Origin: Nocardia panacis
Lineage (GTDB): Bacteria; Actinomycetota; Actinomycetes; Mycobacteriales; Mycobacteriaceae
Assembly (NCBI RefSeq): GCF_003598715.1
Contig: NZ_QZFU01000020.1
Location: forward strand, 43,372 to 107,371
Length of the DNA: 64,000 bases
Direction: 5' to 3'
Shown here one piece after another: positions 9,025 to 16,930 of the stretch (positions are counted from its first letter, which is position 1; every line of letters begins with the position of its first letter). The translations under genes were made by a program, and so were the position numbers. The notes beneath the pieces are model-generated. The model did no database searches. It was not told the DNA's origin and saw only the letters and a program-made list of their open reading frames with translations.

Positions 9025-9668
9025 TCACGGTATTTCTCGTCGACGACCACGCCATCGTGCGGCGCGGCGTCGCCGATCTGCTCGGCGCGGAATCCGATCT
9101 GGAGGTCATCGGGGAGGCGGGCACGGTGGCGCAGGCGCTGGCGCGCATTCCGGCGCTGCGGCCCGATGTGGTGGTGCTGGATGTGCGTCTGCCCGACGGC
9201 AATGGCATCGAACTGTGTCGCGACCTGCTCGATCACCATCCGGCCCCGCGCTGCCTGATCCTCACCTCCTTCACCGACGAGCAGGCCATGCTCGACGCCA
9301 TCCTGGCGGGCGCGAGCGGGTACGTGGTCAAGGACATCGGCACTCTGGAGTTGTTGGAGGCCATTCGCGAGGTCGGGGCGGGCCGTTCCCTGCTGGACAA
9401 TCGCGCGGCGGCGGCGCTGATGGCCAAGCTCCGCGAGGAGGCCGCCGCCAAGACCGGCCCGCTGGCCGGACTCACCGATCAGGAACGCACGCTGCTCGGT
9501 CTGCTCGGCGAGGGCCTGACGAACCGTCAGATCGCCAGTCGAATGTTCCTGGCCGAGAAGACGGTCAAGAACTATGTCTCGCGGCTGCTCAGCAAGCTGG
9601 GCGTGGAGCGGCGCACCCAGGCCGCGCTCATCGCCTCGAAGCTCGATGTGCCGCCGCTTCGGGAGTGA
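9021..9668 (+). CDS. DevR/DosR-like NarL-family response regulator
   Basis: 215 aa. Receiver domain with the acidic pair DD at 8-9, phospho-acceptor Asp54 (VVLDVRLPDG) and Lys104 (VVKD). The C-terminal LuxR-type HTH has EGLTNRQIASRMFLAEKTVKNYVSRL. Residue spacing and sequence follow DosR of M. tuberculosis closely. The GTG start overlaps the preceding Acg gene and the sensor kinase follows 17 bases later. The likely role is hypoxia/NO/redox-responsive control of the surrounding genes. Confidence 0.9.
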   Translation: MITVFLVDDHAIVRRGVADLLGAESDLEVIGEAGTVAQALARIPALRPDVVVLDVRLPDGNGIELCRDLLDHHPAPRCLILTSFTDEQAMLDAILAGASGYVVKDIGTLELLEAIREVGAGRSLLDNRAAAALMAKLREEAAAKTGPLAGLTDQERTLLGLLGEGLTNRQIASRMFLAEKTVKNYVSRLLSKLGVERRTQAALIASKLDVPPLRE

Positions 9669-9684
9669 TGCGAGAATCCGGGCC

Positions 9685-11379
9685 ATGGCCTCCGATTCGT
9701 CCCCGGTGCTGGAAACCCTGTCCCAGTTGCGGCTGCGCGAGCTGCTGGCCGAGGTACAGGACCGAATCGCACAGATCTCCGGCGTCCGCGACCAGATGGA
9801 TCGCCTCATCGAGGCGATGCTGGTGGTCACCGCCGGCTTGGATCTGGACAATACGTTGCGCTCGATCGTGCACACCGCCATCGAACTGGTCGAGGCCCGA
9901 TTCGGCGCGCTGGGCGTGCGGGGCGAGGCGGGCGCCGAGCTGGCGGAGTTCGTCTACGAGGGCATCGACGACCGCACCAGGGTGCTCATCGGCGATCTAC
10001 CGCGCGGTCACGGGGTGCTCGGCCTGCTCATCGCGGAGCCGAAACCCATTCGGCTGAGCAACCTTTCGCACCATCCGGCCTCGGTCGGCTTTCCGGCGCA
10101 CCATCCGCCGATGAGCACCTTCCTCGGTGTCCCGGTCAAGGTGCGCGACGAGGTGTTCGGCAACCTGTATCTGACCGAGAAATCCGGTGGCCGCGAGTTC
10201 ACCGAGGACGACGAGGTGGTGGTGCAGGCCCTGGCGGCCGCGGCCGGTATCGCCATCGCCAACGCCCGCCTCTACGAACAGTCGCGGGTGCGTCAGCAAT
10301 GGTTGGAAGCCACCCACGAGGTCGCCACCGAACTGCTCGCCGGTGGTGCGACCAATCAGGTGCTCGACCTCATCGCCGATCGCGCCCGCAGGCTCACCCG
10401 GTCCGAGAGCGTCTTCCTGGCGCTGCCACGCGACGAAGAGTTTCTGATGGTCGCGGCCGCCTCCGGCCTCGGGGCGAAAGTCCTGCCCGGACAGGAGATT
10501 CCGATCGAGGACTCCGATATCGGCACCGCGTTCCGCCGGGCCGGGGTCCGCGCCGTCGACCGTCCGCGGCCGCTCCCGGACTACCGCGAGCACGCCGAAT
10601 TCGGTCCGGCCCTCATCCTTCCGCTGCGCGCCGCGGGCACCGTGATCGGCGTGGTGACGGCCCTGCGTCCGGTCGGGGCCGCACCGCTGGATCCGGCGGG
10701 TCAGTCCATGCTCACCGCCTTCGCCGACCAAGCCGCACTGGCCCTGCAACTGGCCGAGACCCAGCGCCGCATGCGCGAACTCGATGTACTCACCGACCGC
10801 GACCGCATCGCCCGCGACCTGCACGACCACGTCATCCAGCGGCTGTTCGCCGTCGGACTCTCCCTGCAGGGCACCGCGCAGCGCGCCCACACCCCCGAGG
10901 TCGCCGAACGCATCGCCGACACCATCGTCGACCTGCAATCCATCGCCCAGGAGATCCGGCACTCGATCTTCGACCTGCACAGCAACACCGGCGCGGACAC
11001 CCCCACCTTCCGCAGGCGGCTGCACGACATCGTCGCCGAGATGACCGCCGACGCCGGTCTGCGCACCACCATCCGCCTGGCCGGTCCGGTATCGGTGCTG
11101 GAGCCGCCGCTGTCCGACCACGTGGAGGCGGTGTTGCGCGAAGCGGTCAGCAATGCGGTGCGCCACGCTCAGGCGGGCACCGTCACCGTCCGGCTCGCGG
11201 TGCACGACGAGGTCACCATCGAGGTCGCCGACGACGGCATCGGGCTGCCCGCCCACCTGCCCCGCACCAGCGGTCTGGCGAATCTGCGGGCGCGCGCCGA
11301 GAGTGCGGGCGGTTCGTGCACCGTCGCGCCCGTGCCCACCGGTGGCACGCTGCTGCGTTGGTCCGCGCCGCTGCCATAG
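9685..11379 (+). CDS. DevS/DosS-like GAF-GAF sensor histidine kinase
   Basis: 564 aa. Two GAF domains (about 50-200 and 215-360) precede a HisKA_3 helix with phospho-acceptor His380 (IARDLHDHVIQRLF) and an HATPase_c domain (EAVLREAVSNAVRHA, DDGIGL). GAF-A keeps PASVGFPAHHPPMSTFLGVP. The His pair 139-140 aligns with the heme-ligand region of DosS (His149), so heme sensing of O2/NO/CO is likely. It is the cognate partner of the upstream regulator. Confidence 0.9.
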   Translation: MASDSSPVLETLSQLRLRELLAEVQDRIAQISGVRDQMDRLIEAMLVVTAGLDLDNTLRSIVHTAIELVEARFGALGVRGEAGAELAEFVYEGIDDRTRVLIGDLPRGHGVLGLLIAEPKPIRLSNLSHHPASVGFPAHHPPMSTFLGVPVKVRDEVFGNLYLTEKSGGREFTEDDEVVVQALAAAAGIAIANARLYEQSRVRQQWLEATHEVATELLAGGATNQVLDLIADRARRLTRSESVFLALPRDEEFLMVAAASGLGAKVLPGQEIPIEDSDIGTAFRRAGVRAVDRPRPLPDYREHAEFGPALILPLRAAGTVIGVVTALRPVGAAPLDPAGQSMLTAFADQAALALQLAETQRRMRELDVLTDRDRIARDLHDHVIQRLFAVGLSLQGTAQRAHTPEVAERIADTIVDLQSIAQEIRHSIFDLHSNTGADTPTFRRRLHDIVAEMTADAGLRTTIRLAGPVSVLEPPLSDHVEAVLREAVSNAVRHAQAGTVTVRLAVHDEVTIEVADDGIGLPAHLPRTSGLANLRARAESAGGSCTVAPVPTGGTLLRWSAPLP

Positions 11380-11415
11380 GCCCGCTATTCGTGGATGCGG
11401 GACAGAATGTTTCGA

Positions 11416-11781
11416 CTACACATGCACCCGGTCCGCGCCGATCCGCTCAATGCGCCGCCGCCCCCACGCCCCCAGCGGTTCCAGCGCCGCGTTCAACGCC
11501 GCACCCGACTCGGTGAGCCGATACTCCACCCGCGGCGGAACCTCACGATAGATCTCGCGCGCCACCACCCCGTCCTCCTCCAATTCGCGCAACTGTTGGA
11601 TCAGCATCTTCTCCGAGATCCCCGGCAGGCCGCGACGCAACTCACCGAACCGCCGCACACCCCGCTCCGCCAACTCCCAGAGAATCAGCGACTTCCATTT
11701 CCCCCCAACCACATCCATCGCCGCATCGATCCCGCAGAAATACGGTCCGGTCCGTCTCGCGCCCACGCCTCGACCTCCCAT
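11416..11781 (-). CDS. HxlR-family transcriptional regulator
   Basis: 121 aa winged-helix protein. Typical HxlR landmarks are a Cys near the N-terminus (FCGIDAAMDVVGGKW), the segment ILWELAERGVRRFGELRR, GISEKMLIQQLRELEEDG, and the wing region PPRVEYRLTESG. HxlR proteins often respond to electrophiles through that Cys. It is divergent from the MFS exporter, a common regulator/efflux pairing. Confidence 0.85.
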   Translation of the reverse strand: MGGRGVGARRTGPYFCGIDAAMDVVGGKWKSLILWELAERGVRRFGELRRGLPGISEKMLIQQLRELEEDGVVAREIYREVPPRVEYRLTESGAALNAALEPLGAWGRRRIERIGADRVHV

Positions 11782-11902
11782 TCATCCGCCACGAACCTAC
11801 CCACACAACACCTGATTGTGGCGCGCCGGTCAGACCGTTGTTTGATCCGCCACCATCGGTGCGCTTCCATTCGGCCGACGAAACGACTGAACGGAGCCGT
11901 CA

Positions 11903-13129
11903 ATGGGATCGCTGGGACGACAGTTCGAATGGTTGTGGGCGGCGTACGGAATCAGCGCACTCGGCACCTGGCTCGCGTTCGACGCGTTCGGGCTCGTCGC
12001 GATCCAAGTGCTGCACGCCGGTCCCGGCGCGGTATCCGGATTGGCGGCGGCCGGACTCGCGGTCGGCGCGGCGCTCGCGGTGCCGCTCGGACCGTGGCTC
12101 GAATTCCGACGCAAACGACCGACCATGATCGCCATGGACCTGCTGCGCTTCATTCTCCTGCTCAGCGTGCCCGCCGCGTATGCCCTCGACCTGCTCACCT
12201 TCGGCCAGTTGCTGATCGTGTCCGTCCTCACCGCCGCCGCCGACATCGCCTGCACCGCCGCAACCGGTTCCTACCTCAAAATGCTTGTCCCCCAAGAGAA
12301 CCTCCTCGCCGCCAACGGTCGCTTCGAATCCACCGCCTGGACCACCACCATGCTCGGCCCCCCACTCGGCGGCGCGGCCATCGCACTCTTCGGCCCGGTC
12401 GTCACCGTCACCGCCAACGCGATCAGCTTCCTGCTCTCCGCCGTCGGCCTGCACGCCATCGGCGGACAAGAACCTTCCCCGCCGCCACGCACCACCACAC
12501 CGCGAACCCGCGACCTGCTGACCGGCTGGCACTGCCTGCTGTCCCACCCGACACTGCGGCCCCTGCTGCTCAACGCGAGCCTCGTCAACGGGCTCATCAT
12601 GGCCACCGCACCCCTCATGGCCGTCCTCATGCTCACCCAACTCGGCTTCGCCACCTGGCAATACTGCCTCGCCTTCGCCGCACCCTGCCTCGGCGGACTC
12701 CTCGGCTCCAGACTCGCCCGACCACTCGTCGGCCGATTCGGTCCGCAGCGGGTGCTACGGGGCGCAGGAGCGTTGCGGGCGTGCTGGTTGATCGGGCTAC
12801 CGTTCGTTCAGCCGGGCGCGGTGGGGCTCCTGCTCGTAATGGTCGTCGAACTCGGGCTGATCACCTGCTGCGGGGTCTTCAATCCGGTGCTGGCCACCAC
12901 CCGGCTCGAGCTTCTTCCCGCCGATCGGGTGGTGCGCGCGCTGTCGGCCTGGTCGATCACCACCAAGGCGGGAACCGCTGCGCTCACCGGCCTCTGGGGG
13001 CTGATCGCGACCCTTATCGGAACCCGCCCAGCCCTCGTCCTCGCCGGGCTGCTGGTGCTGGCGAGTCCACTGCTGCTTCCGCGCCGCAGCACAATGCTTC
13101 ACCGGGAATCGGTCACGAGTCGCCCCTAG
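11903..13129 (+). CDS. MFS transporter (MFS_3/EntS-like exporter)
   Basis: 408 aa, about 12 hydrophobic segments. The loop between TM2 and TM3 carries LEFRRKRPTMIAMDLLRF and the segment QENLLAANGRFESTAWTTTMLGPPLGG is typical of MFS_3 exporters. The substrate is unknown. The divergent HxlR gene at 11416-11781 probably controls it. It is the last host gene before the tRNA and prophage. Confidence 0.82.
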   Translation: MGSLGRQFEWLWAAYGISALGTWLAFDAFGLVAIQVLHAGPGAVSGLAAAGLAVGAALAVPLGPWLEFRRKRPTMIAMDLLRFILLLSVPAAYALDLLTFGQLLIVSVLTAAADIACTAATGSYLKMLVPQENLLAANGRFESTAWTTTMLGPPLGGAAIALFGPVVTVTANAISFLLSAVGLHAIGGQEPSPPPRTTTPRTRDLLTGWHCLLSHPTLRPLLLNASLVNGLIMATAPLMAVLMLTQLGFATWQYCLAFAAPCLGGLLGSRLARPLVGRFGPQRVLRGAGALRACWLIGLPFVQPGAVGLLLVMVVELGLITCCGVFNPVLATTRLELLPADRVVRALSAWSITTKAGTAALTGLWGLIATLIGTRPALVLAGLLVLASPLLLPRRSTMLHRESVTSRP

Positions 13130-13233
13130 CGCGGTCCCCACTACTCAACTACTCGACGTGAGTGATGAACCTCACCCACCCATCCAACGGCCCCTCGCGG
13201 CGTCCGAACCCCAACCAAGATCATCTTCCACCA

Positions 13234-13250
13234 CCCCCCCCCCCCCCCCC
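13234..13250. repeat. 17-base poly-C tract
   Basis: An uninterrupted run of 17 C (G on the other strand) lies between the MFS gene and tRNA-Leu, within a C-rich stretch starting about 13225. It is not in a supported gene. Such tracts are prone to length change and to assembly error, and the G strand could form a quadruplex. Confidence 0.9.
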
Positions 13251-13325
13251 GCTCACCAACAAACCCCCCGTAATCAGGCGATTTGGTCCACACAACCGTC
13301 ATCCGATAATGTTGCTGACACACCG

Positions 13326-13410
13326 GTCCGGGTGGCGGAATGGCAGACGCGCTAGCTTGAGGTGCTAGTGCCCTTTATCGGGCGTGGGGGTTCAAGTCCC
13401 CCTCCGGACA
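13326..13410 (+). tRNA. tRNA-Leu (GAG)
   Basis: 85 bases that fold as a class II tRNA. The acceptor arm is GTCCGGG/TCCGGAC with discriminator A. The anticodon arm is CTAGC-TTGAGGT-GCTAG, so the anticodon is GAG. A long variable arm has GCCC/GGGC, and the T arm is GGGGG-TTCAAGT-CCCCC. No CCA is encoded. The 3' end serves as the phage attachment core; the tRNA is kept intact at attL. Confidence 0.93.
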
Positions 13411-13414
13411 CAAC
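13389..13414 (+). other. attL core of the prophage
   Basis: The 26 bases beginning GGTTCAAGTCCCCCTCCGGA and ending CACAAC are identical to 63265-63290. They cover the T arm and acceptor 3' strand of tRNA-Leu plus four bases. Flanking bases differ on both sides (G versus C). The integrase gene begins 109 bases downstream, the usual arrangement for a tRNA-integrating phage. Confidence 0.9.
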
Positions 13415-13523
13415 GAAAGTGCAGGTCAGGGGCATAACCGTAAGATTGTGCCCTCTCTGCGTCAACATTGCGGTCAACAAACAGGGAATCTGAGGGGATT
13501 CGGCCTGACAGAAAGACCGAGCA

Positions 13524-14978
13524 ATGCCACGCCCTCGCAAGACAACTCCCCGTATTCGTGTCCGCAGTGACGACACAACCTTCTCCCAGGTTTGCTACCG
13601 CATCGTGCGCCCCGGTCGGGACAAGCCGGTGCAGACCTCCCAGAGTTTCGACGATCCCGCCGCCGCGATCCGATGGGCCAAGCTCCTCGACCGCGTCGGC
13701 CCGATCGAGGCCGAGCGCGTACTCGCCGCGCAACTCGCCGCGGCACCCGAGGTGACCATGTTGACGCCGTGGCTGCACCGCCACGTAAAGCTGCTCGGCG
13801 AATCCGTCGAGGAAGAGACGAAACGTAAATACCGGCGGATCATCGACCACTCGATCACGCCGTTCTTCAACGGCAACCACCTCCCGGTCGACGCGGTCAC
13901 TCCCGACCTGGATGTCGCGTGGGTGGAATGGCTCGCGCACGAACTCGGCAACTCACCGAAGACCATCGCCAACAAACACGGACTGTTGTGCTCGGCGATG
14001 GCCGCGGCGGCCCGGCGTCGACCGACACCACTGATCCCATGGAACCCCTGCGCGGATACCAAGCTGCCCAAACGGATTTCGCGCGAGGTCGACCATCTCG
14101 GTGAGGACGAGTTCGAACTCGTCGACGAGCTGCTCGCCCCGTTCTGGCGCTCCTGGTGGGAATTCGGGGTGATGTCGATGGCGCGACCGGGCGAGCAGGG
14201 CGCACTCACCGTCGGCGACATCAACCGTATGACAGGTGCCGTCTCGATCACGAAAGCATGGAAATGGGCCAACGGCAAACTCAAGCTCGGCGATCCGAAA
14301 TCCGCCCGCGGCATCCGCACGACCTTCGTGCCGCTGGAAACCGTTGCGCGCCTGGATCTCGACCGCGACGCGAGCGCGCCCCTGTTCGTCGGGCACACCG
14401 GTCGCCCGGTGACAAGTATCAGGTTCTGGGACGAGGGTTGGGCACCGATGATGGACCGCCTCCGCGCACTCGCGGCCGACGATTCCACTCCGTTCGGCGG
14501 TCGAAAGGGGTGGGAGGGTTTGCCCTATGACGTTCTGCGGCAACGGTTCGGGCACCTCGCCAAACGCATGGCCGCCAAGAAACTCACCCCCTACACCAGC
14601 CGCCACACCGGCATCAGCTGGCGCCTGCAGGACGGTGAACCGATCTGGGTCGTCAGCCGCGACGCCGGACACTCATCGATCGCGATCACCGACGCACGAT
14701 ACGGGCACATCTCCGCCGCGGCGAGCGCGGCCAGTGCCGAGGCCATCGCGGGCAGGCTTCCGCGGCTGCGTGCTCACATCCTCGACCTGGAACAGGCACG
14801 GCGACGACGACTCGTGCGACTCGGGCAACTCGGCGAGATCGAGCGCGTCGCAGGCGGATTCGAAGCCGTCTGGATGGACGAGCACGGGCTCGTGCGATCG
14901 ACCGTGTTCATCAAGTACGACGAGGCGGTCGACCACGTAGCCGAGCACGAGGCCGGCGACCTGCTCGCCGCCGCGTGA
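13524..14978 (+). CDS. int: Phage tyrosine integrase
   Basis: 484 aa site-specific recombinase that joins phage attP to the tRNA-Leu 3' end. An N-terminal arm-binding region is followed by a core-binding SAM-like domain (about 85-165) and the catalytic domain. Catalytic residues visible are Arg221 (MARPGEQGAL), Arg360 (YTSRHTGIS), His383 (DAGHSSIAIT) and nucleophile Tyr393 (DARYGHI). The first His of box II is replaced by Tyr (YTSR). A C-terminal tail of about 75 residues follows the catalytic Tyr. It lies 109 bases from attL. Confidence 0.93.
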   Translation: MPRPRKTTPRIRVRSDDTTFSQVCYRIVRPGRDKPVQTSQSFDDPAAAIRWAKLLDRVGPIEAERVLAAQLAAAPEVTMLTPWLHRHVKLLGESVEEETKRKYRRIIDHSITPFFNGNHLPVDAVTPDLDVAWVEWLAHELGNSPKTIANKHGLLCSAMAAAARRRPTPLIPWNPCADTKLPKRISREVDHLGEDEFELVDELLAPFWRSWWEFGVMSMARPGEQGALTVGDINRMTGAVSITKAWKWANGKLKLGDPKSARGIRTTFVPLETVARLDLDRDASAPLFVGHTGRPVTSIRFWDEGWAPMMDRLRALAADDSTPFGGRKGWEGLPYDVLRQRFGHLAKRMAAKKLTPYTSRHTGISWRLQDGEPIWVVSRDAGHSSIAITDARYGHISAAASAASAEAIAGRLPRLRAHILDLEQARRRRLVRLGQLGEIERVAGGFEAVWMDEHGLVRSTVFIKYDEAVDHVAEHEAGDLLAAA

Positions 14979-15168
14979 CCTAGCTGTCGAAGAGGCAGCC
15001 GAGGCGAGAACCGAAGCGGCCGAGACGGTCTCGTGTATTCGGCGCGAGTGTGACCGCGCGGTCGCCGCGGTCACTACTGTGGCCGATACCGAAATCGCTT
15101 GCGCACGCAACGCGCACACGCTCGCCAAGCGCCACGCACGGTTAACCAGATAGAGACAAGACCCGAAA

Positions 15169-15206
15169 ACCTAGGCCGCGCAAGGCATTGCGCGACCTAG
15201 GTCTTT
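15169..15206. terminator. Rho-independent-like terminator after integrase
   Basis: The arms ACCTAGGCCGCGCAA and TTGCGCGACCTAGGT form a 15-bp stem with one mismatch and a GGCA loop, followed by a T-rich tract (CTTTCT). It ends rightward integrase transcription before the lysogeny control region. Confidence 0.75.
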
Positions 15207-15444
15207 CTGCGCAAACGCGGTTCAAACGCTTTAAAAGATAACAATTTCGGCAAATTGAGCATAGGGCATACCGGTCTCGATAATTGTAGTTACGATCACG
15301 TTACCGAGTGGTCCTACGATTCGGGCGGGGGACACCACACACGACGCACGGCACACGCCGCCCGGTGGTATCGAACATGTGTTCGAGCGAGCAAGTCGGG
15401 GTGCTCGCGGCCTGCGACAGGCAACGAGCGATCAAGGGCGCGGT
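15207..15444. other. Non-coding region between integrase terminator and lysogeny control genes
   Basis: No convincing gene. It holds a possible rightward promoter, TTGAGC at 15255-15260 and GATAAT at 15279-15284 with an 18-base spacer, and the SOS box at 15371-15386. Confidence 0.4.
15371..15386. promoter_or_regulatory. LexA/SOS box
   Basis: TCGAACATGTGTTCGA is a perfect 16-bp palindrome matching the actinobacterial LexA operator (TCGAAC-N4-GTTCGA). It lies 59 bases upstream of a small rightward reading frame that ends inside the convergent repressor gene. A LexA site here would couple prophage induction to DNA damage. Confidence 0.75.
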
Positions 15445-15636
15445 ATGGGGCAGATGACAGATCGACACGACGTAACCGCATCAACCAGCGTGGCGGCTCT
15501 AATAAGGCTCGCCAATCGCCTAGGCGTGCGGGCGAGTCGGCTACTCCCCGCCGCCAACACCCTTCTGTGCGGCGTCGACGAAATCACTGGCAGAGACGCC
15601 GAGCCCGCGAGCGATCGCGAGCACCTGCGTCACTGA
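15445..15636 (+). CDS. Small candidate SOS-controlled ORF convergent with the repressor
   Basis: 63 aa starting MGQMTDRHDVTASTSVAALI; ATG at 15454 is an alternative start. A weak AAGGG lies upstream. The last 96 bases are antisense to the 3' end of the repressor gene, so part of the reading frame may be a shadow. What supports it is the perfect LexA box just upstream and the absence of another target. A SOS-induced antirepressor or antisense RNA is a reasonable guess, not shown. I recognise no family. Confidence 0.3.
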   Translation: MGQMTDRHDVTASTSVAALIRLANRLGVRASRLLPAANTLLCGVDEITGRDAEPASDREHLRH

Positions 15637-15819
15637 CATCTCCCGCTCCTGTGTCTCGAGGCGGGAGATTGTGTTGACACTCAGCCCCGCCCGCTTGGCG
15701 AGCTCGGACTGTTTGAGGCCCTTGCGGGCACGCTCGGCGCGCAGATGTCCAGCGAGCGCCCGATTCTCGGGGTCGTCGTACTTGGGGCGGCCCGCTTCGT
15801 GGTCACCATCTTTGCTCAT
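15541..15819 (-). CDS. Phage immunity repressor (XRE/HTH_3)
   Basis: 92 aa starting MSKDGDHEAGRPKYDD. The HTH spans about 30-80 (GLKQSELAKRAGLSVNTISRLE). There is no C-terminal peptidase domain, so RecA-driven self-cleavage as in lambda CI is not expected; induction must use another route. The message is nearly leaderless: a -10-like CAATCA ends four bases from the ATG. Operators are described under 15820-15960. Confidence 0.8.
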   Translation of the reverse strand: MSKDGDHEAGRPKYDDPENRALAGHLRAERARKGLKQSELAKRAGLSVNTISRLETQEREMSVTQVLAIARGLGVSASDFVDAAQKGVGGGE

Positions 15820-15960
15820 TGGGTGATTGTCGCCCCCAATTGGGTGTCCAAGCAACTCTGGCGGCCCATATGGCCTCGATTCGACATGTCCACACCACGC
15901 CAGCAAGCAGTCACCTAATCGGAGTTGACGAACACCTAATTGGGTGTATCGTCCTCCACT
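15820..15960. promoter_or_regulatory. Divergent lysis/lysogeny switch promoters with operators
   Basis: Leftward promoter: TTGGAC (15846-15851, minus strand), 16-base spacer, CAATCA (15824-15829). Its spacer holds operator CCCCAATTGGGTGT (15834-15847). Rightward promoter: TTGACG (15925-15930), 16-base spacer, TATCGT (15947-15952). Its spacer region holds operator ACACCTAATTGGGTGT (15932-15947). Partial sites ATTGGGTG at 15818-15825 and CACCTAATCGG at 15912-15922 flank them. Both start codons follow their -10 boxes by 4-8 bases, so both mRNAs should be leaderless or nearly so. Confidence 0.7.
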
Positions 15961-16188
15961 ATGGATAGCGACAATGCAGGGCGGATAGCGGCAACTCTCC
16001 GTGTCGCCCGCGCGCGCCGGGGGATCACCCAGGAGCAGCTAGCGACGCTGTCGACGCTCGCCCCGCAAACCATCAGCCGGTTTGAGCGCGGCCGGCGCGA
16101 ACCGAGGGTCAGCCAGCTCATGCGCATCGCCGCCGCGCTCGGCACAACGCCGTCGGAGCTGTTGGCCGGGGTGGAGGCTGCCGCGTGA
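15961..16188 (+). CDS. Cro-like XRE DNA-binding protein
   Basis: 75 aa, MDSDNAGRIAATLRVARARR, with a complete HTH_3 (GITQEQLATLSTLAPQTISRFERG). First gene rightward from the switch promoter, whose -10 box ends eight bases before the ATG. By position and fold it acts as the Cro-like competitor of the repressor. The stop overlaps the next GTG. Confidence 0.75.
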   Translation: MDSDNAGRIAATLRVARARRGITQEQLATLSTLAPQTISRFERGRREPRVSQLMRIAAALGTTPSELLAGVEAAA

Positions 16189-16511
16189 GCGCCGTACTCG
16201 AGTTCAAAACGTTCACCCTCGCAGAGGTTTGCGAGATCACGAACGCGCCGTCGGTCGACTGGCTCTCGCGCCGTATCACGAGCGGCGAAACCCCCGCCGT
16301 CCTCGCAGGGCAGTCCTGGGTGATGACCGAGTCCGACATGGCCGTGCTCGTCAAGCAGATGCGCGAGGCCGGGCAGGCCAAGCTCGCAAAGCTCGCCGAA
16401 CGCCGTCCGGCCATTGAATCGAACTCCCCCACTGAACCCGCCTCGAACGCCGGGCTGAGCCCGCGCACCGCCCGCCGCATGGCTCGCCGAACCGCCGCCA
16501 ACGCGGCCTGA
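16185..16511 (+). CDS. Excisionase-like helix-turn-helix protein
   Basis: 108 aa from GTG 16185, overlapping the upstream stop. Residues 9-60 (FTLAEVCEITNAPSVDWLSR, then a wing-like SGETPAVLAGQSWVMTESD) resemble MerR/Xis-type winged HTH folds, with a basic tail (RTARRMARRTAA). Position right after the Cro-like gene suits a recombination directionality factor. That role is inferred. Confidence 0.5.
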   Translation: MSAVLEFKTFTLAEVCEITNAPSVDWLSRRITSGETPAVLAGQSWVMTESDMAVLVKQMREAGQAKLAKLAERRPAIESNSPTEPASNAGLSPRTARRMARRTAANAA

Positions 16512-16648
16512 CTTCCCTGCGGTGGCTCGCCGAACGCCGCCACAGGGTTTGCGGGACCGACCGACGGACCGCCGGGTGCACCCCCTCACACCCGTACACG
16601 GTCGGCCCCGCACTCACCAACCGAACCGACAGACAGGAGACCCCGGAA

Positions 16649-16897
16649 ATGGGCTGGGTCGAGGTCTACGAGCAGGCCGCCGAACGTGCGCACTCGCTCC
16701 GCGTCGACGGCGCGCCCGGCGTCAACGCCGATATCTGGCACCGGCTGTATGAGGCGATCGACGCCTCGGGCTGGGTATCCGGCCGCAGCCTCGCCCCACG
16801 ACACATCCGAGAAATCGCGCACGCGGCCGTCGCCGTGCTGTGCCCACCCACGTCCGAAAGACGCCCCGACCGAATGCGACTCGGCCGGGGCTGGTGA
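16649..16897 (+). CDS. Hypothetical early protein
   Basis: 82 aa beginning MGWVEVYEQAAERAHSLRVD. AGGAGACC lies nine bases upstream of the ATG. Mostly helical and soluble, with no family recognised. A 137-base gap separates it from the excisionase-like gene; I see nothing else in that gap. Confidence 0.6.
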   Translation: MGWVEVYEQAAERAHSLRVDGAPGVNADIWHRLYEAIDASGWVSGRSLAPRHIREIAHAAVAVLCPPTSERRPDRMRLGRGW

Positions 16898-16930
16898 TTC
16901 CCGTTCCAGAGAACCAAGGAGATGCTACCG

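Noticed and set aside
13352..13576. Minus-strand frame reading VVSGGGLEPPRP
   Set aside because: This is the reverse reading of the tRNA-Leu 3' end, a frequent false gene at integration sites.
15541..15819. Repressor as a self-cleaving CI-type protein
   Set aside because: At 92 residues it has only the HTH domain; no S24 peptidase residues are present.
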